Below are positions 51,901 to 64,000 of a DNA stretch of 64,000 bases, piece after piece. A program made the translations under genes and the position numbers. Under the pieces are notes generated by a model that saw only the letters and a list, made by a program, of their open reading frames with translations, did no database searches and was not told the DNA's origin. Each line of letters starts with the position of its first letter. The first letter of the stretch is position 1. Source of the DNA: Arabidopsis thaliana (lineage: Eukaryota > Streptophyta > Magnoliopsida > Brassicales > Brassicaceae); assembly GCF_000001735.4 (NCBI RefSeq), contig NC_003070.9:24413971-24477970 (forward strand), in the 5' to 3' direction.

Positions 51901-52918
51901 CAGTAATGTGAACAACAACACACTTGTTGTCTTTGTCTTCCCTGTCCCTGGTGGTCCCCAAATAAGTCTGACGGTATTCGCGTGGTAGCATCTTCTAACA
52001 TCCAAACAATTCAGTATTGCATCTTCTTGTGAAGGATTCAGCTTGAGAAAACGACGAGGAGCAAGACCATCACTTCCTTCTTGTAAACACTGAATGCAAA
52101 ATCCTTCATCCTACACAAGCAGAAGCCAAAAATGATATGACTACAAACATCGAAAGCTATTACAGAGTTTATCAATATCTTTTACCTCACTGTTTCTTCG
52201 AAGGACTCTTGAGATAAGATTCAAGTTCACACCTTCATCACCAGGATGCAATGCATTCCAGATACGGATATTAGTAGTTAAATTGACGAGATGAATACCG
52301 AAAAGGCGTTCTTTCTTCTCATTCTTCTTCCTCCTTCCATCCTCAACGAAAAGAGGTTTTGAAGCCAAGATAGTTACATCATTAGGCCTATCTGGATCTA
52401 CCTTACACACTAAAGCAACTATATAAGGTTCACTGGAAATATTGAAGCCATCAACATGGTTTGGTCTTTGATCTGTTAGCGAGATAAGATCTCTAGGCAT
52501 CAACTTTGTACTAGCCTCATTACTTATTCCACTCAAACGCACTTTATAGAACAAGTCATTAGGAAGCTTATATTCCGCAGTTTGCATAATGTAGCTTATT
52601 TCAACCACAGGTGCTTGCCACAACTTCCTCATACTCGACAATAAAGCGGCATGTGTTTCTTCGATAAGCGGAGGAATAAAGGTCTTGAAGTAGTCTCCGG
52701 TTGATTCAAACTCCATAGGTATCTTCTCCACCTGTTATAAGCAATCAAACACACAAAATTACTCTCTAGGAAGCTTCTCTTTACTCAAATGGGACAGAGA
52801 ACACAAGAAAGTAAAACAGAACCTGTCCTTTATAAAGATCAACATTGAGAACTTCGTCAAGAGACCATGAGAGCACCAGATCGACTAAATCTCTTCCTTC
52901 AATACGCATTCTCGGCAT
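48988..52918 (-). CDS. Sen1/Upf1-like superfamily 1 helicase
   Basis: P-loop NTPase related to yeast Sen1 (called tRNA-splicing endonuclease positive effector in older annotation), corresponding to At1g65780; RNA/DNA helicase role inferred from motifs. Nine exons: 52823-52918, 52186-52731, 50929-52110, 50522-50852, 50182-50443, 49921-50104, 49409-49767, 49182-49325 and 48988-49081, 3198 nt or 1065 aa. Walker A GPPGTGKT at residues ~266-273; motif II VIDEAAQ, motif [16 protein letters not shown] (motif IV region), motif [22 protein letters not shown] and VI LTRAR. The C-terminal ~250 residues are plant-specific and shared with the gene at 63119-64000. Intron 6 (49768-49920) contains copies of neighbouring exon sequence. 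Start [15 protein letters not shown] chosen by conserved N-terminus. Confidence 0.9.
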
Positions 52919-54961
52919 TTATATTAAAGTTACCAAACTCGATTTCGTACTCTGAAAGATTAACGCAACAAAACCCATTAAACAAGTGAACCCTCAAAGG
53001 TACGAACTTTACACTTTTGGCTATAACAGAGAAGCAAAAGGAACTATTTTTACGAGAACCATTGATCATTGAAAGGTAAAGTAAGGTTTTTTCTTCTTTG
53101 TTCTTTTTGGTAAACAACGTCTTAGGATTTTGAGATTCGCAATGAAAAACCCTAAATTCTAACGTTGGCTTGAACATTAGAGCGTGTGGCAACGAAATTT
53201 GAAGATGATGCAATGAAATTTTAGCCGCTTACTTTGAATTCGAGTTGTTGTTGTCAGAGTTTGATTACTTCGAGACGAAGAAGGGTTTGGTTTTGGGAGA
53301 CAGGAACAGAGGTTTCTTTTAGAAGGACATGGATGAGTAAGGATTTGGAGGGAAAGGAGGAGAAGAAGTAATTAACTAAAATGGTAAAATTTTGGGGCTT
53401 TCTTGAGTTATTTGTTTACTTACGGGTCTACTATGTAAAGTAATTACGTTTCGTATTTAACCGGTTTACACGCTTTCGCAATCTAGCCTATCTACGCCAT
53501 AAGCTAAACATGACTAGATAGTCCTATAAGGCTATGACAATAATGTTAATTTAAAAAAAGAGGATGTGTTCGTGGATGTTTTAGAGAGAAGCTAGAGAAG
53601 AAGAAAGCAATAGAATTTAGTATATTCTAAAATCTATTTCTATTTTTTTTTGCATTTGCATAGTCTTCAACATTAATAATAATTATTTGTATTGACAAAA
53701 TTTTCATAAAATAAAATCTATGTCAAATAATATTATAAAGACAAAATTTTACACAATAATACAAAATTATATATGAATTAGAAAAAAATGTTGAAGGTAA
53801 TATAGCAGTTAACAATTTCTTGATTCATTTAAAGAGAGAGTGCATCAATTAAGAGCAAATGTTATGAGATGGCTCAATTCTATGCAAAAATAAAAAGATA
53901 AAGTTCTAAAAATATAAAGCATGGAAATAAAATATTGATAACTCCTTCAAGTGGTATTGATGAGTTTATACGATCTGAACAAGTAAGAATCATACAAAAC
54001 AAATCAAGAATAACAACAACCTATGATTGCACCTAATATTTATTGACAATATTTTGGTGACTTTAAAGGAATTGTACGTTGTAAAATCGTTTATGTAACA
54101 AGTCTCATTATTTGTAATAAATAATAAATTTTATAACTAAATTTTATAAATAATAAAACAGAAGGGCCCATAAATATTTTGTGTATTGCTTTTGTTTTTA
54201 ATAACTAAATTTTATTAGAACTGTCATACAATTTTTTTTAAATAATGTAAAATCTTTAAAAGAAATTTATAAGGGCAGCCAAAAAACAATTTTGTTCTAG
54301 AACCCATGATAGAATTGAACCGGTCATGATGCGATGGCCAGTACACACAGCACTACGAATACGAAGCTCTGCCAAACAAATGTCATTTTGTAGTCTAAGG
54401 TTAATGATTTACTTGTCTAGCGAATGAAATAGTTGAAGCTTGGTGGTGTAAGTTAATTTCTTTCATGAATTGATATTCGTAGGAAAGGAAAGAAAACCAA
54501 AAAAAAAAGATTATTTATAACGAGAAAAACACAAATTAGTTTTATATCTCTCTGAGACACGCATAGGCCTGGCCACACACACACACAAATAAGGAGTGTT
54601 GACGAGATTTGTTTCTTTTTTGCGTAAACGAAGAAAGGTCAGTTACTAAGAAAATTACAAAAACACTGATAAGTAAATGTCTATCTAACGAGTTATTTTC
54701 TTGTCATTTGCTAGGTCAACTCTATAGTGACAGAGTCTATAGATATTTCAAATGCGAACAAGAAGACCAAGAAAACCAAGAAAACCAAGAAAAGACAGCC
54801 GAAAATGAAATATCATCAACAATGTAATATACAGAGTAATCGTGTAAATAACGGCACACATCAACAATAATATGAATCTCCGAAGATAAAAATTCTCAAA
54901 TTCTCATAAAATTCCCTCAAGAAGAAAGAAAACAGAACACGAGAAACTGTCCTAGAGAGAG
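52919..54961. other. 2-kb divergent intergenic region
   Basis: Left ~450 bp is the helicase 5' UTR/promoter, right ~460 bp the ARK1 promoter, whose upstream sequence is duplicated in front of ARK2. 53560-54290 is AT-rich DNA with no gene. A SINE-like stretch is noted at 54260-54375. Confidence 0.5.
54260..54375 (-). mobile_element. possible tRNA-derived SINE fragment
   Basis: On the minus strand GACCGGTTCAATTCT (about 54311-54326) resembles a Pol III B-box embedded in a tRNA-like context (GGCAGAGCTTCGTATTCG at the 5' side). No intact cloverleaf, A-tail or target duplication was found, so this is tentative; it might instead be a decayed tRNA gene. Confidence 0.3.
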
Positions 54962-57900
54962 ATGAGAAGTGTACCAAACTACCACCATTCTTTCTTCATT
55001 TTCCTCATTTTAATTCTGTTTCTTGCTTTCTCTGTTTCTCCAAACACTCTTTCAGCCACAGAATCTCTCACTATCTCAAGCAACAAAACCATTATATCTC
55101 CTAGTCAAATCTTCGAGCTCGGTTTCTTCAATCCCGCATCAAGTTCGCGTTGGTATCTCGGCATATGGTACAAGATAATCCCTATAAGAACCTACGTATG
55201 GGTTGCAAACAGAGACAATCCTCTCTCTAGCTCCAACGGAACTCTCAAAATATCCGGCAATAACCTCGTCATTTTCGATCAGTCCGATAGGCCTGTTTGG
55301 TCGACGAATATAACCGGAGGAGATGTGAGATCACCAGTGGCTGCAGAGCTTCTTGATAACGGTAATTTCTTGCTCAGAGACTCCAATAACAGACTTCTAT
55401 GGCAGAGTTTCGATTTTCCGACAGATACTTTACTTGCGGAGATGAAATTGGGATGGGATCAGAAAACCGGATTCAACAGGATCTTGAGATCCTGGAAAAC
55501 AACAGATGATCCATCAAGCGGTGAGTTTTCGACAAAACTCGAAACCAGCGAGTTCCCTGAGTTTTACATATGCAGCAAGGAGTCGATACTATACCGCAGC
55601 GGTCCATGGAATGGAATGCGTTTTAGCAGCGTACCAGGGACAATTCAAGTTGATTACATGGTTTACAATTTCACAGCAAGTAAGGAGGAAGTGACTTACT
55701 CATACCGAATCAACAAAACAAACTTATACTCGAGATTATACTTAAACTCTGCGGGTTTATTACAACGATTGACTTGGTTTGAGACAACACAGAGTTGGAA
55801 GCAACTATGGTACTCACCGAAGGACCTATGCGATAACTACAAAGTGTGCGGGAATTTCGGTTATTGCGACTCGAACAGTTTACCAAATTGTTATTGTATC
55901 AAAGGGTTTAAGCCAGTGAATGAGCAAGCGTGGGACTTGAGAGATGGCTCCGCTGGTTGCATGAGGAAGACGAGGCTGAGCTGTGACGGTAGAGATGGTT
56001 TTACCCGGTTGAAGAGGATGAAATTGCCAGATACCACGGCGACAATTGTGGACAGAGAAATTGGGTTGAAAGTATGTAAAGAAAGGTGTCTAGAAGATTG
56101 TAATTGCACTGCGTTCGCTAATGCGGATATTCGCAATGGCGGGTCTGGTTGTGTGATTTGGACCAGAGAGATTTTGGATATGCGAAATTATGCTAAGGGA
56201 GGTCAGGATCTTTACGTTAGACTAGCCGCTGCTGAACTCGGTTAGTTTCTTTCTTATTTGCATTTACTAAAGTGGTTCTTACTTTTTGTTTTGATTAAAA
56301 AGTTATGACCCAAAGTCAATATATCTTCCCAATCTGCGGACCAAGTCATGTAATATTGTCCCTCTCGAAGCAAAGTTCAAACTCCCTAATCTATAGAGGC
56401 TTTGGTCAACAAAGTACATTCTTGATGTTTGGTCAATTTGTTTAGTTTTTTTTTTTTGTCATCTGTTTTTAATTAGAGATCAAAAGATTAATAAGAGTTT
56501 AGCTAGATCCAATACCATTATACCAAAAAGAATTTTTGTTTAAGTTAAATTAATTATTTTGTTTATTTTTCGTATTAATTTTTTTTAATCAAACGTACAA
56601 CAAAGGATATTTTTCGTATAGAAGTAAATATATGCCTCGTTTTTATTGCAGAGGACAAGAGAATCAAAAATGAAAAAATTATAGGTTCGAGTATTGGAGT
56701 GAGCATTTTGCTTCTTTTAAGTTTTGTCATCTTCCATTTTTGGAAAAGGAAGCAGAAGCGATCAATAACAATTCAAACACCTAATGGTAAAATAAATCAT
56801 TAGCTTTCATTTCCTTTATTTTTGTCAATAAATTTTGATAATCAAATGTCTTGATTGTTTTTTTTTTTTTTAACGCCTGAATGAAACAGTTGATCAAGTG
56901 AGAAGCCAAGACTCGCTAATCAACGATGTGGTAGTATCTAGGAGGGGTTACACATCCAAAGAAAAAAAAAGTGAGTACCTAGAGCTTCCATTGTTGGAGT
57001 TGGAAGCTCTTGCCACGGCAACAAACAATTTTTCTAACGACAACAAGCTTGGACAAGGTGGATTCGGAATTGTTTACAAGGTAAAAGTGATTCAAAACAT
57101 ATTGAAAATCTACCACAGCACATGGTTTCATTGTATAATCACATGTGTGGTAATAGGGAAGATTACTTGACGGAAAAGAAATTGCGGTAAAGAGACTATC
57201 GAAAATGTCCTCACAAGGGACCGATGAGTTCATGAACGAGGTTAGATTAATTGCAAAGCTTCAGCACATAAACCTTGTCCGGCTTCTAGGTTGTTGCGTC
57301 GATAAGGGTGAGAAGATGTTGATCTATGAGTACTTGGAGAATTTAAGCCTTGACTCGCATCTCTTTGGTTAGTGACTCAAACAGCTTCTGTTCTAATAAT
57401 TGAACATTTTTGTGAAAACGTTAACTTGTTGTTGGTTGTGTTGGATGTGTAGACCAAACACGAAGCTCTAACTTAAATTGGCAAAAGAGATTTGATATTA
57501 TCAATGGTATTGCTAGAGGACTTCTATATCTTCACCAAGATTCACGGTGTAGGATTATCCATAGAGACTTGAAAGCAAGTAACGTATTGCTTGATAAAAA
57601 TATGACTCCAAAGATCTCGGATTTCGGTATGGCGAGGATCTTTGGACGGGAGGAGACAGAGGCTAATACAAGGAGGGTGGTCGGAACTTAGTAAGCAATC
57701 ATTCTTCAACAAAACAAAAAAAGAGCTTTTATCTCAAGTCCAAATATTTTCTTAAAAACCTCATAACATATGAGTTTATATTTTGTTATGCAGCGGCTAC
57801 ATGTCTCCAGAATATGCAATGGACGGGATATTCTCGATGAAGTCGGATGTTTTCAGCTTTGGGGTCTTGCTTCTAGAGATTATAAGTGGAAAAAGAAACA

Positions 57901-58359
57901 AAGGATTCTACAACTCAAACCGTGATCTTAATCTCCTCGGTTTTGTAAGCTAAAAACCTCTTCAATTCGATATTGTTTTGCATTCATAATCTGATTATAA
58001 CACTAAAGAAATATTACATCCTTTATGCACAGGTGTGGAGGCATTGGAAGGAAGGAAACGAGCTAGAGATTGTAGATCCGATCAACATCGATTCTTTGTC
58101 ATCAAAGTTCCCGACACATGAAATCTTAAGATGTATACAAATTGGTCTCTTGTGTGTTCAAGAACGAGCCGAAGACAGACCAGTGATGTCCTCGGTAATG
58201 GTGATGCTTGGAAGCGAAACTACCGCTATTCCTCAGCCTAAACGTCCTGGATTTTGCATTGGTAGAAGTCCTCTTGAGGCTGATTCTTCTTCAAGTACAC
58301 AGCGCGACGATGAATGTACAGTGAACCAAATCACTCTCTCGGTCATTGACGCTCGGTAA
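54962..58359 (+). CDS. ARK1: S-domain receptor-like kinase
   Basis: Plasma-membrane Ser/Thr kinase of the S-locus family (At1g65790), implicated in defence/ABA responses with PUB-ARM ubiquitin ligases. Seven exons: 54962-56240, 56652-56786, 56890-57080, 57157-57367, 57453-57690, 57794-57944 and 58033-58359, 2532 nt or 843 aa. Signal peptide (~1-30), B-lectin domain ([22 protein letters not shown]), S-locus glycoprotein and EGF-like Cys region, PAN/APPLE domain ([14 protein letters not shown]), all in exon 1. TM span ~436-457 in exon 2. Kinase: GQGGFG 526-531, Lys547 (IAVKRL), HRD Asp644 ([10 protein letters not shown]), DFG Asp662, SPEYAMDG; C-terminal DUF3403 tail to LSVIDAR. Tandem paralogue ARK2 follows 0.8 kb downstream. 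Confidence 0.95.
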
Positions 58360-59195
58360 TTTGTAACTTACGGCCCAATCTGTTTACATGCATATCATTT
58401 TATAGGTAAGTCTAAATAGATTTTATTACTACATATATGATTCGATATCTTGCTCTATCTAATTTAATTTAGACAAAAGATTCACCACATGTTTCACATG
58501 ATTTTGATTTAGAGCGAGAATTATAAAAAAAAAACATTTAGACAAAGACAAAAAAATGCAAGATTTGGAGTTGTCACTCCAAGATTTGAAGTTTGAGACC
58601 GAAACTCAATTAAGTGGGAATTCAGTAATGATTAATATTCACTTTTTGTACATACTACTGATAATAGACCAATACTGGAAGCGAACATAGGACTTTATGG
58701 CTATTACAACAGAGGACTTTATGAAACAAATCGAATATATACCTTAAACTTTTATGAATTCATCGGTGAAGCATTCTCTTGCATATAACATTTAGTATGT
58801 CGCCAGCAACATTGAAATTTTGTCTATTCTCGTACACACACACACAAATGGTTGAGGATATTATTTTTTTGGAGTAAACGAAGAAAAGTCAGTTACTAGG
58901 AAATTACAAAACCATAATTATCAATTTAACGACTTTTAAGGTCATTGACTCAATTCTATAGTGACATAGTCTATAGATATTTCAAAAGCGAACAAGAAGA
59001 CCAAGAAAATGTAGCTGAAAATGAAATATTATCAACAATAGAGAGAAATCGTGTAAATGACGTTCACACATTTCAACACCAAACATGTCGTAATCTCCGA
59101 AGATAAAAATTCTCAATTATATGTACATAAAATTTTCATAAGAAGAAAATAAAACAGAACACAAGAAAGTGTCCTAGCTAGAGAGAGAGAGAGAG
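58360..59195. other. ARK1-ARK2 spacer with duplicated promoter
   Basis: 58830-59195 aligns with 54575-54961 upstream of ARK1 (shared CTATAGTGACA.AGTCTATAGATATTTCAAA, CGAACAAGAAGACCAAGAAAA and CCGAAGATAAAAATTCTCAA). The ARK1 copy has two extra 10-bp units of AACCAAGAAA at 54774-54795. The left half is ARK1 3' flank. Confidence 0.7.
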
Positions 59196-62100
59196 ATGAG
59201 AAATGTACCAAACTATCATCATTCTTACTTCATATTATTCATCATAATTCTGTTTCTTGCTTTCTCTGTTTATGCAAGCAACTTTTCAGCCACAGAATCT
59301 CTCACTATCTCAAGCAACAAAACCATTATATCTCCTAGTCAAATCTTCGAGCTCGGTTTCTTCAATCCCGACTCAAGTTCACGTTGGTATCTCGGCATAT
59401 GGTACAAGATAATCCCTATAAGAACCTACGTATGGGTTGCAAACAGAGACAATCCTCTCTCTAGTTCCAACGGAACTCTCAAAATATCCGACAATAACCT
59501 CGTCATTTTCGATCAGTCCGATAGGCCTGTTTGGTCGACGAATATAACCGGAGGAGATGTGAGATCACCAGTGGCTGCAGAGCTTCTTGATTACGGTAAT
59601 TTTGTTCTTAGAGACTCCAAAAATAATAAACCAAGTGGATTTTTGTGGCAGAGTTTCGATTTCCCGACAGATACTTTACTATCGGATATGAAAATGGGAT
59701 GGGATAACAAAAGCGGAGGATTCAACAGAATCTTGAGATCTTGGAAAACCACAGATGATCCGTCAAGCGGAGATTTCTCGACTAAACTCCGAACCAGCGG
59801 GTTCCCGGAGTTTTACATATACAACAAAGAGTCCATAACGTACAGGAGCGGTCCATGGCTCGGAAATCGGTTTAGCAGCGTACCGGGGATGAAACCAGTT
59901 GATTACATAGACAACAGTTTCACAGAGAATAATCAACAAGTTGTTTACTCATACCGAGTCAACAAAACCAACATTTACTCGATATTAAGCCTAAGCTCCA
60001 CGGGACTATTACAACGATTAACTTGGATGGAGGCAGCACAGAGTTGGAAACAGTTATGGTACTCACCAAAGGACCTATGTGATAACTACAAAGAGTGTGG
60101 GAATTACGGTTATTGCGATGCGAACACTTCACCTATTTGTAATTGTATCAAAGGGTTTGAGCCAATGAATGAGCAAGCGGCTTTGAGAGATGATTCTGTT
60201 GGTTGCGTGAGGAAGACGAAGCTAAGCTGTGACGGTAGAGATGGGTTTGTGCGGTTGAAGAAGATGAGACTGCCAGATACTACAGAGACAAGTGTGGACA
60301 AAGGAATTGGGTTGAAAGAATGTGAAGAGAGGTGCCTAAAGGGTTGTAATTGTACGGCGTTTGCTAATACGGATATTCGTAATGGCGGTTCAGGTTGTGT
60401 GATTTGGTCCGGAGGGCTGTTCGATATCCGAAATTATGCTAAGGGAGGTCAGGATCTTTACGTTAGAGTAGCTGCTGGTGATCTAGGTTAGTTTTTCTTT
60501 GCTCTTTTGGTTTTTATTTTATTGTTTAGTTGACTAATAGGTTCTAAGCCAAGGTCCGTAACATAACGGCTTGATCCACTAGGTCCGACCATATAAAGAG
60601 TATATGGTCCACAAAGTATCTTGTTGATGTTTGGTCAATTTTTTTAGTTTATTACTTGAAGATATACAAAATACTAGAATAACTTATATATCAAAAGATT
60701 AATATGGCTTAAGCTAGTTCCAATACCAAAAAATATATTAATTATTTTGTTTATGTTATTGAATAATATTTTATCAAAAATACGTAAGTACAACAAAGTA
60801 TACTTTGGAGTTATTATTATGATTGAAGAAAATATATGCCTCGTCTTTATTGCAGAGGACAAGAGAATCAAAAGTAAAAAAATCATAGGTTCGAGTATTG
60901 GAGTGAGCATTTTGCTTCTTTTAAGTTTCATCATCTTCCATTTTTGGAAAAGGAAGCAGAAGCGATCAATAACAATTCAAACACCTATTGGTAAATCAAC
61001 AGCTTTCATTTCCTTTATTTTTACTTCAATTTTTGATAATTAAATGTCTTAATTGTTTTTTTCTGTGTGTCTAAATGAAACAGTTGATCTTGTGAGAAGC
61101 CAAGATTCTCTAATGAACGAATTGGTAAAAGCAAGCAGGAGTTACACATCCAAAGAAAACAAAACCGATTATCTAGAGCTCCCATTGATGGAGTGGAAAG
61201 CTTTAGCCATGGCAACAAACAATTTTTCGACGGACAATAAGCTTGGACAAGGTGGTTTTGGTATTGTTTACAAGGTAAACATGACTCATAACTTGTTGAA
61301 AATCTATCACTGGCAATGGTTTCATTGAATAATCAAATGTGTGGTAATAGGGAATGTTACTTGATGGAAAAGAAATCGCGGTAAAGAGACTATCGAAAAT
61401 GTCTTCACAAGGGACCGATGAGTTCATGAACGAGGTTAGATTAATTGCAAAGCTTCAGCACATAAACCTTGTCCGGCTTCTAGGTTGTTGCGTCGATAAG
61501 GGTGAGAAGATGTTGATCTATGAGTACTTGGAGAATCTAAGCCTTGACTCGCATCTCTTTGGTTAGTGACTCAAACAGCTTCTGTTCTAATAATTGAACA
61601 TCTTTGTGAAAACGTTAACTTGTTGTTGGTTGTGTTGGATGTGTAGACCAAACACGAAGCTCTAACTTAAATTGGCAAAAGAGATTTGATATTATCAATG
61701 GTATTGCTAGAGGACTTCTATATCTTCACCAAGATTCACGGTGTAGGATTATCCATAGAGACTTGAAAGCAAGTAACGTATTGCTTGATAAAAATATGAC
61801 TCCAAAGATCTCCGATTTTGGGATGGCGAGGATCTTTGGACGGGAGGAGACAGAGGCTAATACAAGGAGGGTGGTCGGAACTTAGTAAGCAATCATTCTT
61901 CAACAAAACAAAAAAAGAGCTTTTATCTCAAGTCCAAATATTTTCTTAAAAACCTCATAACATATGAGTTTATATTTTGTTATGCAGCGGCTACATGTCT
62001 CCAGAATATGCAATGGACGGGATATTCTCGATGAAGTCGGATGTTTTCAGCTTTGGGGTCTTGCTTCTAGAGATTATAAGTGGAAAAAGAAACAAAGGAT

Positions 62101-62553
62101 TCTACAACTCAAACCGTGATCTTAATCTCCTTGGTTTTGTAAGCTAAATACCTCTTCAATTCGATATTGTTTTGCATTCATAATCTGATTATAACGCTAA
62201 AGAAATATTACATCCTTTATGCACAGGTGTGGAGGCATTGGAAGGAAGGAAAAGAGCTAGAGATTGTAGATCCGATCAACATCGATGCTTTGTCATCAGA
62301 ATTCCCGACACATGAAATCTTAAGATGTATACAAATTGGTCTCTTGTGTGTTCAAGAACGAGCCGAAGACAGACCAGTGATGTCCTCGGTAATGGTGATG
62401 CTTGGAAGCGAAACTACGGCTATTCCTCAGCCTAAACGTCCTGGTTTTTGCGTGGGGAGAAGTTCTCTTGAGGTTGATTCTTCGTCAAGTACACAGCGAG
62501 ACGATGAATGTACAGTGAACCAAGTCACTCTCTCGGTCATTGACGCTCGGTAA
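59196..62553 (+). CDS. ARK2: S-domain receptor-like kinase
   Basis: Tandem paralogue of ARK1 (At1g65800) with the same architecture. Seven exons: 59196-60486, 60856-60990, 61084-61274, 61351-61561, 61647-61884, 61988-62138 and 62227-62553, 2544 nt or 847 aa. Ectodomain in exon 1: signal peptide, B-lectin, S-locus glycoprotein region and PAN domain ([14 protein letters not shown]); four extra residues relative to ARK1 lie in the lectin part (SKNNKPSGF against SNNR). TM in exon 2, kinase in exons 3-7 with Lys551, HRD Asp648 and DFG Asp666. Exons 4-7 and introns 4-6 are nearly identical to ARK1, whereas exon 1, introns 1-3 and the promoter differ clearly. No defect seen. Confidence 0.95.
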
Positions 62554-63118
62554 TATGTAAGATTGTAAGTTATCGACCCACTCTTTTTATATAAAAATAT
62601 AGACACAGGGCAGTAAGGTCTCCACACTAGGGGCTGATACTTTGCATCAGTCAGTGATACCTTGTGTAACAAGTTTCCTTTGCCTCCATGGAACGTATAC
62701 AAAAGTTGTATTCAACTTCGTTGTAAATATAATTAAGATAAAAAGAAAAAACCAAAGAGGGTATAAACCCACAAGGATAGCTACAATTTCCGGAGATCCG
62801 GATGAGGAGGAAGCATGATACCAAGCTTGAGAATCCTTACAAAATCCCACTACTGCGATAGCATTATATTTATAGTGAAGAAAAATTGTGATCTAAGATG
62901 ATACACATGTTCAGTGATCACTGATCAATGACCAATTTAAGTATGTCTGACAAATAGCAAAAGATAATAAGAGAAAAGTCACAAAAGGACGCAAAAGAAG
63001 CAGACACACAATGTTTTAAAAGACCAAAAGGAATACCAAATTGTCTGCTTTTGACAAAGAAACAGTCAAATTTCACTTAGGATCTTTGGGGTTAGATGTT
63101 GAAAGTTGAACCTTTCTT
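62554..63118. other. convergent 3' flanks of ARK2 and the second helicase
   Basis: No gene recognised. It differs completely from the sequence after ARK1, so the ARK duplication ends near the stop codon. Confidence 0.5.
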
Positions 63119-64000
63119 CTAATCTTCCACAGTTTCTTTAGCTTCACTTGTTTCCTGCAAAACAAATAAACAGAGAATATTACTGAAACTGCTTTGAAAT
63201 CTCAAAGACTCATCAAATAAGCCTTACTTGATAGGTTTAGGACTCACAGTTTCCTCTTCCACAACACTGAGCAACGCAAATGATCTCGAAACATCGCTTA
63301 CAATATCTTTCTTTGAACAAGAATTGGAATCAACCGGCCATTGCATTGGTACAACTAAATCACTGCATCATTGTGAAAACATAAAAACATAAATTTCTCA
63401 TGTTTCAGATTAAATTAACACCACAAAAATTTAACTAACTCACCCTTGAGAGCATATGTATCGACACCGACTTATCTTGCCTTTCGTGTATCGCCTGTAA
63501 TGTTTCTCTAGATGTTCTGTAACACGAGAAACATCAGTAGATGGCAAAACCTGCCAGATCTTCAAAACTTGTACATGTTGATTATTATTCTTGAAAATAT
63601 CTATCGCCCAAATAAGACTTAAGCCATCATCAAACTCATGTTGTCTCAACAAATTCTCACTTTCAAACTCAACCTCTTGATGAAGCTCTTTCCCATTAGA
63701 TAACTTCTCCAAAAAGCTCATAACTCTTTTATTAATTTCCGAGTCTACGATCGTTTCCAGAGATTTCAAGAACTCGTAGCTGAGCCAAACCTTCCATATC
63801 GAATTCTCAAAAGAAATAAGCTTCTTGTTTTGAAGCTTATTAAGATCATCAAGTGCTGTTGTTGATCTTTCAATACACTGAGCTAATGATTCATCTTCTT
63901 CTGCATTATGGAAACAGTTTCGTGCTTTCGCATCATCTACCAACTGTCTCCACACTGATCTATTGTTCGTTAAAGTCGCTTCGTTTCCAAGAATCCATAA
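63119..64000 (-). CDS. Sen1/Upf1-like helicase, C-terminal part (runs off window)
   Basis: Three exons visible: 63444-64000 (open at the window edge), 63248-63362 and 63119-63154. The product, continuing from the right, reads [31 protein letters not shown], then CIERSTTALDDLNKLQNKK, a helical region, IWAIDIF, LKIWQVLP, and ends EETETSEAKETVED. This is paralogous to the C-terminal quarter of the helicase at 48988-52918 ([46 protein letters not shown]). Helicase motifs lie outside the window. Unlike the paralogue, no intron interrupts the FENSIWKVWLSYEF position. The donor at 63247 (ACT/GTGAGT) is chosen because unspliced reading would stop a few codons later at VSPKPIK. Position fits At1g65810. 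Confidence 0.88.

Noticed and set aside
57973-58032. in-frame codons upstream of ARK1 exon 7
   Set aside because: Intron sequence; the CAG acceptor at 58030-58032 joins the kinase frame correctly and the same applies to ARK2.

Overview
The window is nuclear DNA of a crucifer and matches Arabidopsis thaliana chromosome 1 (the At1g65630-At1g65810 stretch) gene for gene. This identification rests on recognising the proteins, the GT-AG exon structures and exact predicted lengths (UCH2 330 aa, SMP1 535, CYP702A1 482, NHL6 252, LSM8 98, YSL7 688, ARK1 843, ARK2 847). No database was searched, and locus numbers are from memory. Splice sites were placed by eye and checked by reading-frame continuity and family alignment.

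Left third (1-32 kb), ordinary single-copy genes: a broken F-box/LRR fragment; UCH2 (deubiquitinase), SMP1 (SLU7 splicing factor) and CYP702A1 on the minus strand; a tandem pair of beta-expansins on the plus strand, EXPB2 complete and EXPB6 without its first exon behind a solo Copia-type LTR; NHL6, LSM8, a myristoylated basic protein and a small membrane protein on the minus strand; and the metal-nicotianamine transporter YSL7 on the plus strand.

Middle (32-48.5 kb), a birth-and-death cluster of F-box/DUF295 genes: two intact genes (one is AMR1, a regulator of ascorbate synthesis), one nearly intact gene with an internal TAG, and at least four fragments. Two fragments form a large inverted repeat. 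The cluster is loaded with young and old mobile DNA: a 366-bp MITE with TTA target duplications, a tRNA-derived SINE with about 13-bp duplications, a 2.5-kb 5'-truncated LINE, an older LINE tail and probable CACTA debris. Because the F-box units are duplicates of each other, several insertions can be compared with 'empty' sites inside the same window.

Right third (49-64 kb), two paralogous Sen1/Upf1-like helicases (the second runs off the right edge) flank a tandem pair of S-domain receptor kinases, ARK1 and ARK2. Their kinase halves, introns included, are nearly identical while their ectodomains, 5' introns and promoters have diverged, which points to gene conversion.

I see no operon-like or wholly new system. 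The most unusual structures are the F-box inverted repeat with its dated insertions, the ARK1/ARK2 conversion tract, the exon-derived duplication inside a helicase intron, the headless EXPB6, and a 231-bp tandem array at 25.5-26.2 kb.
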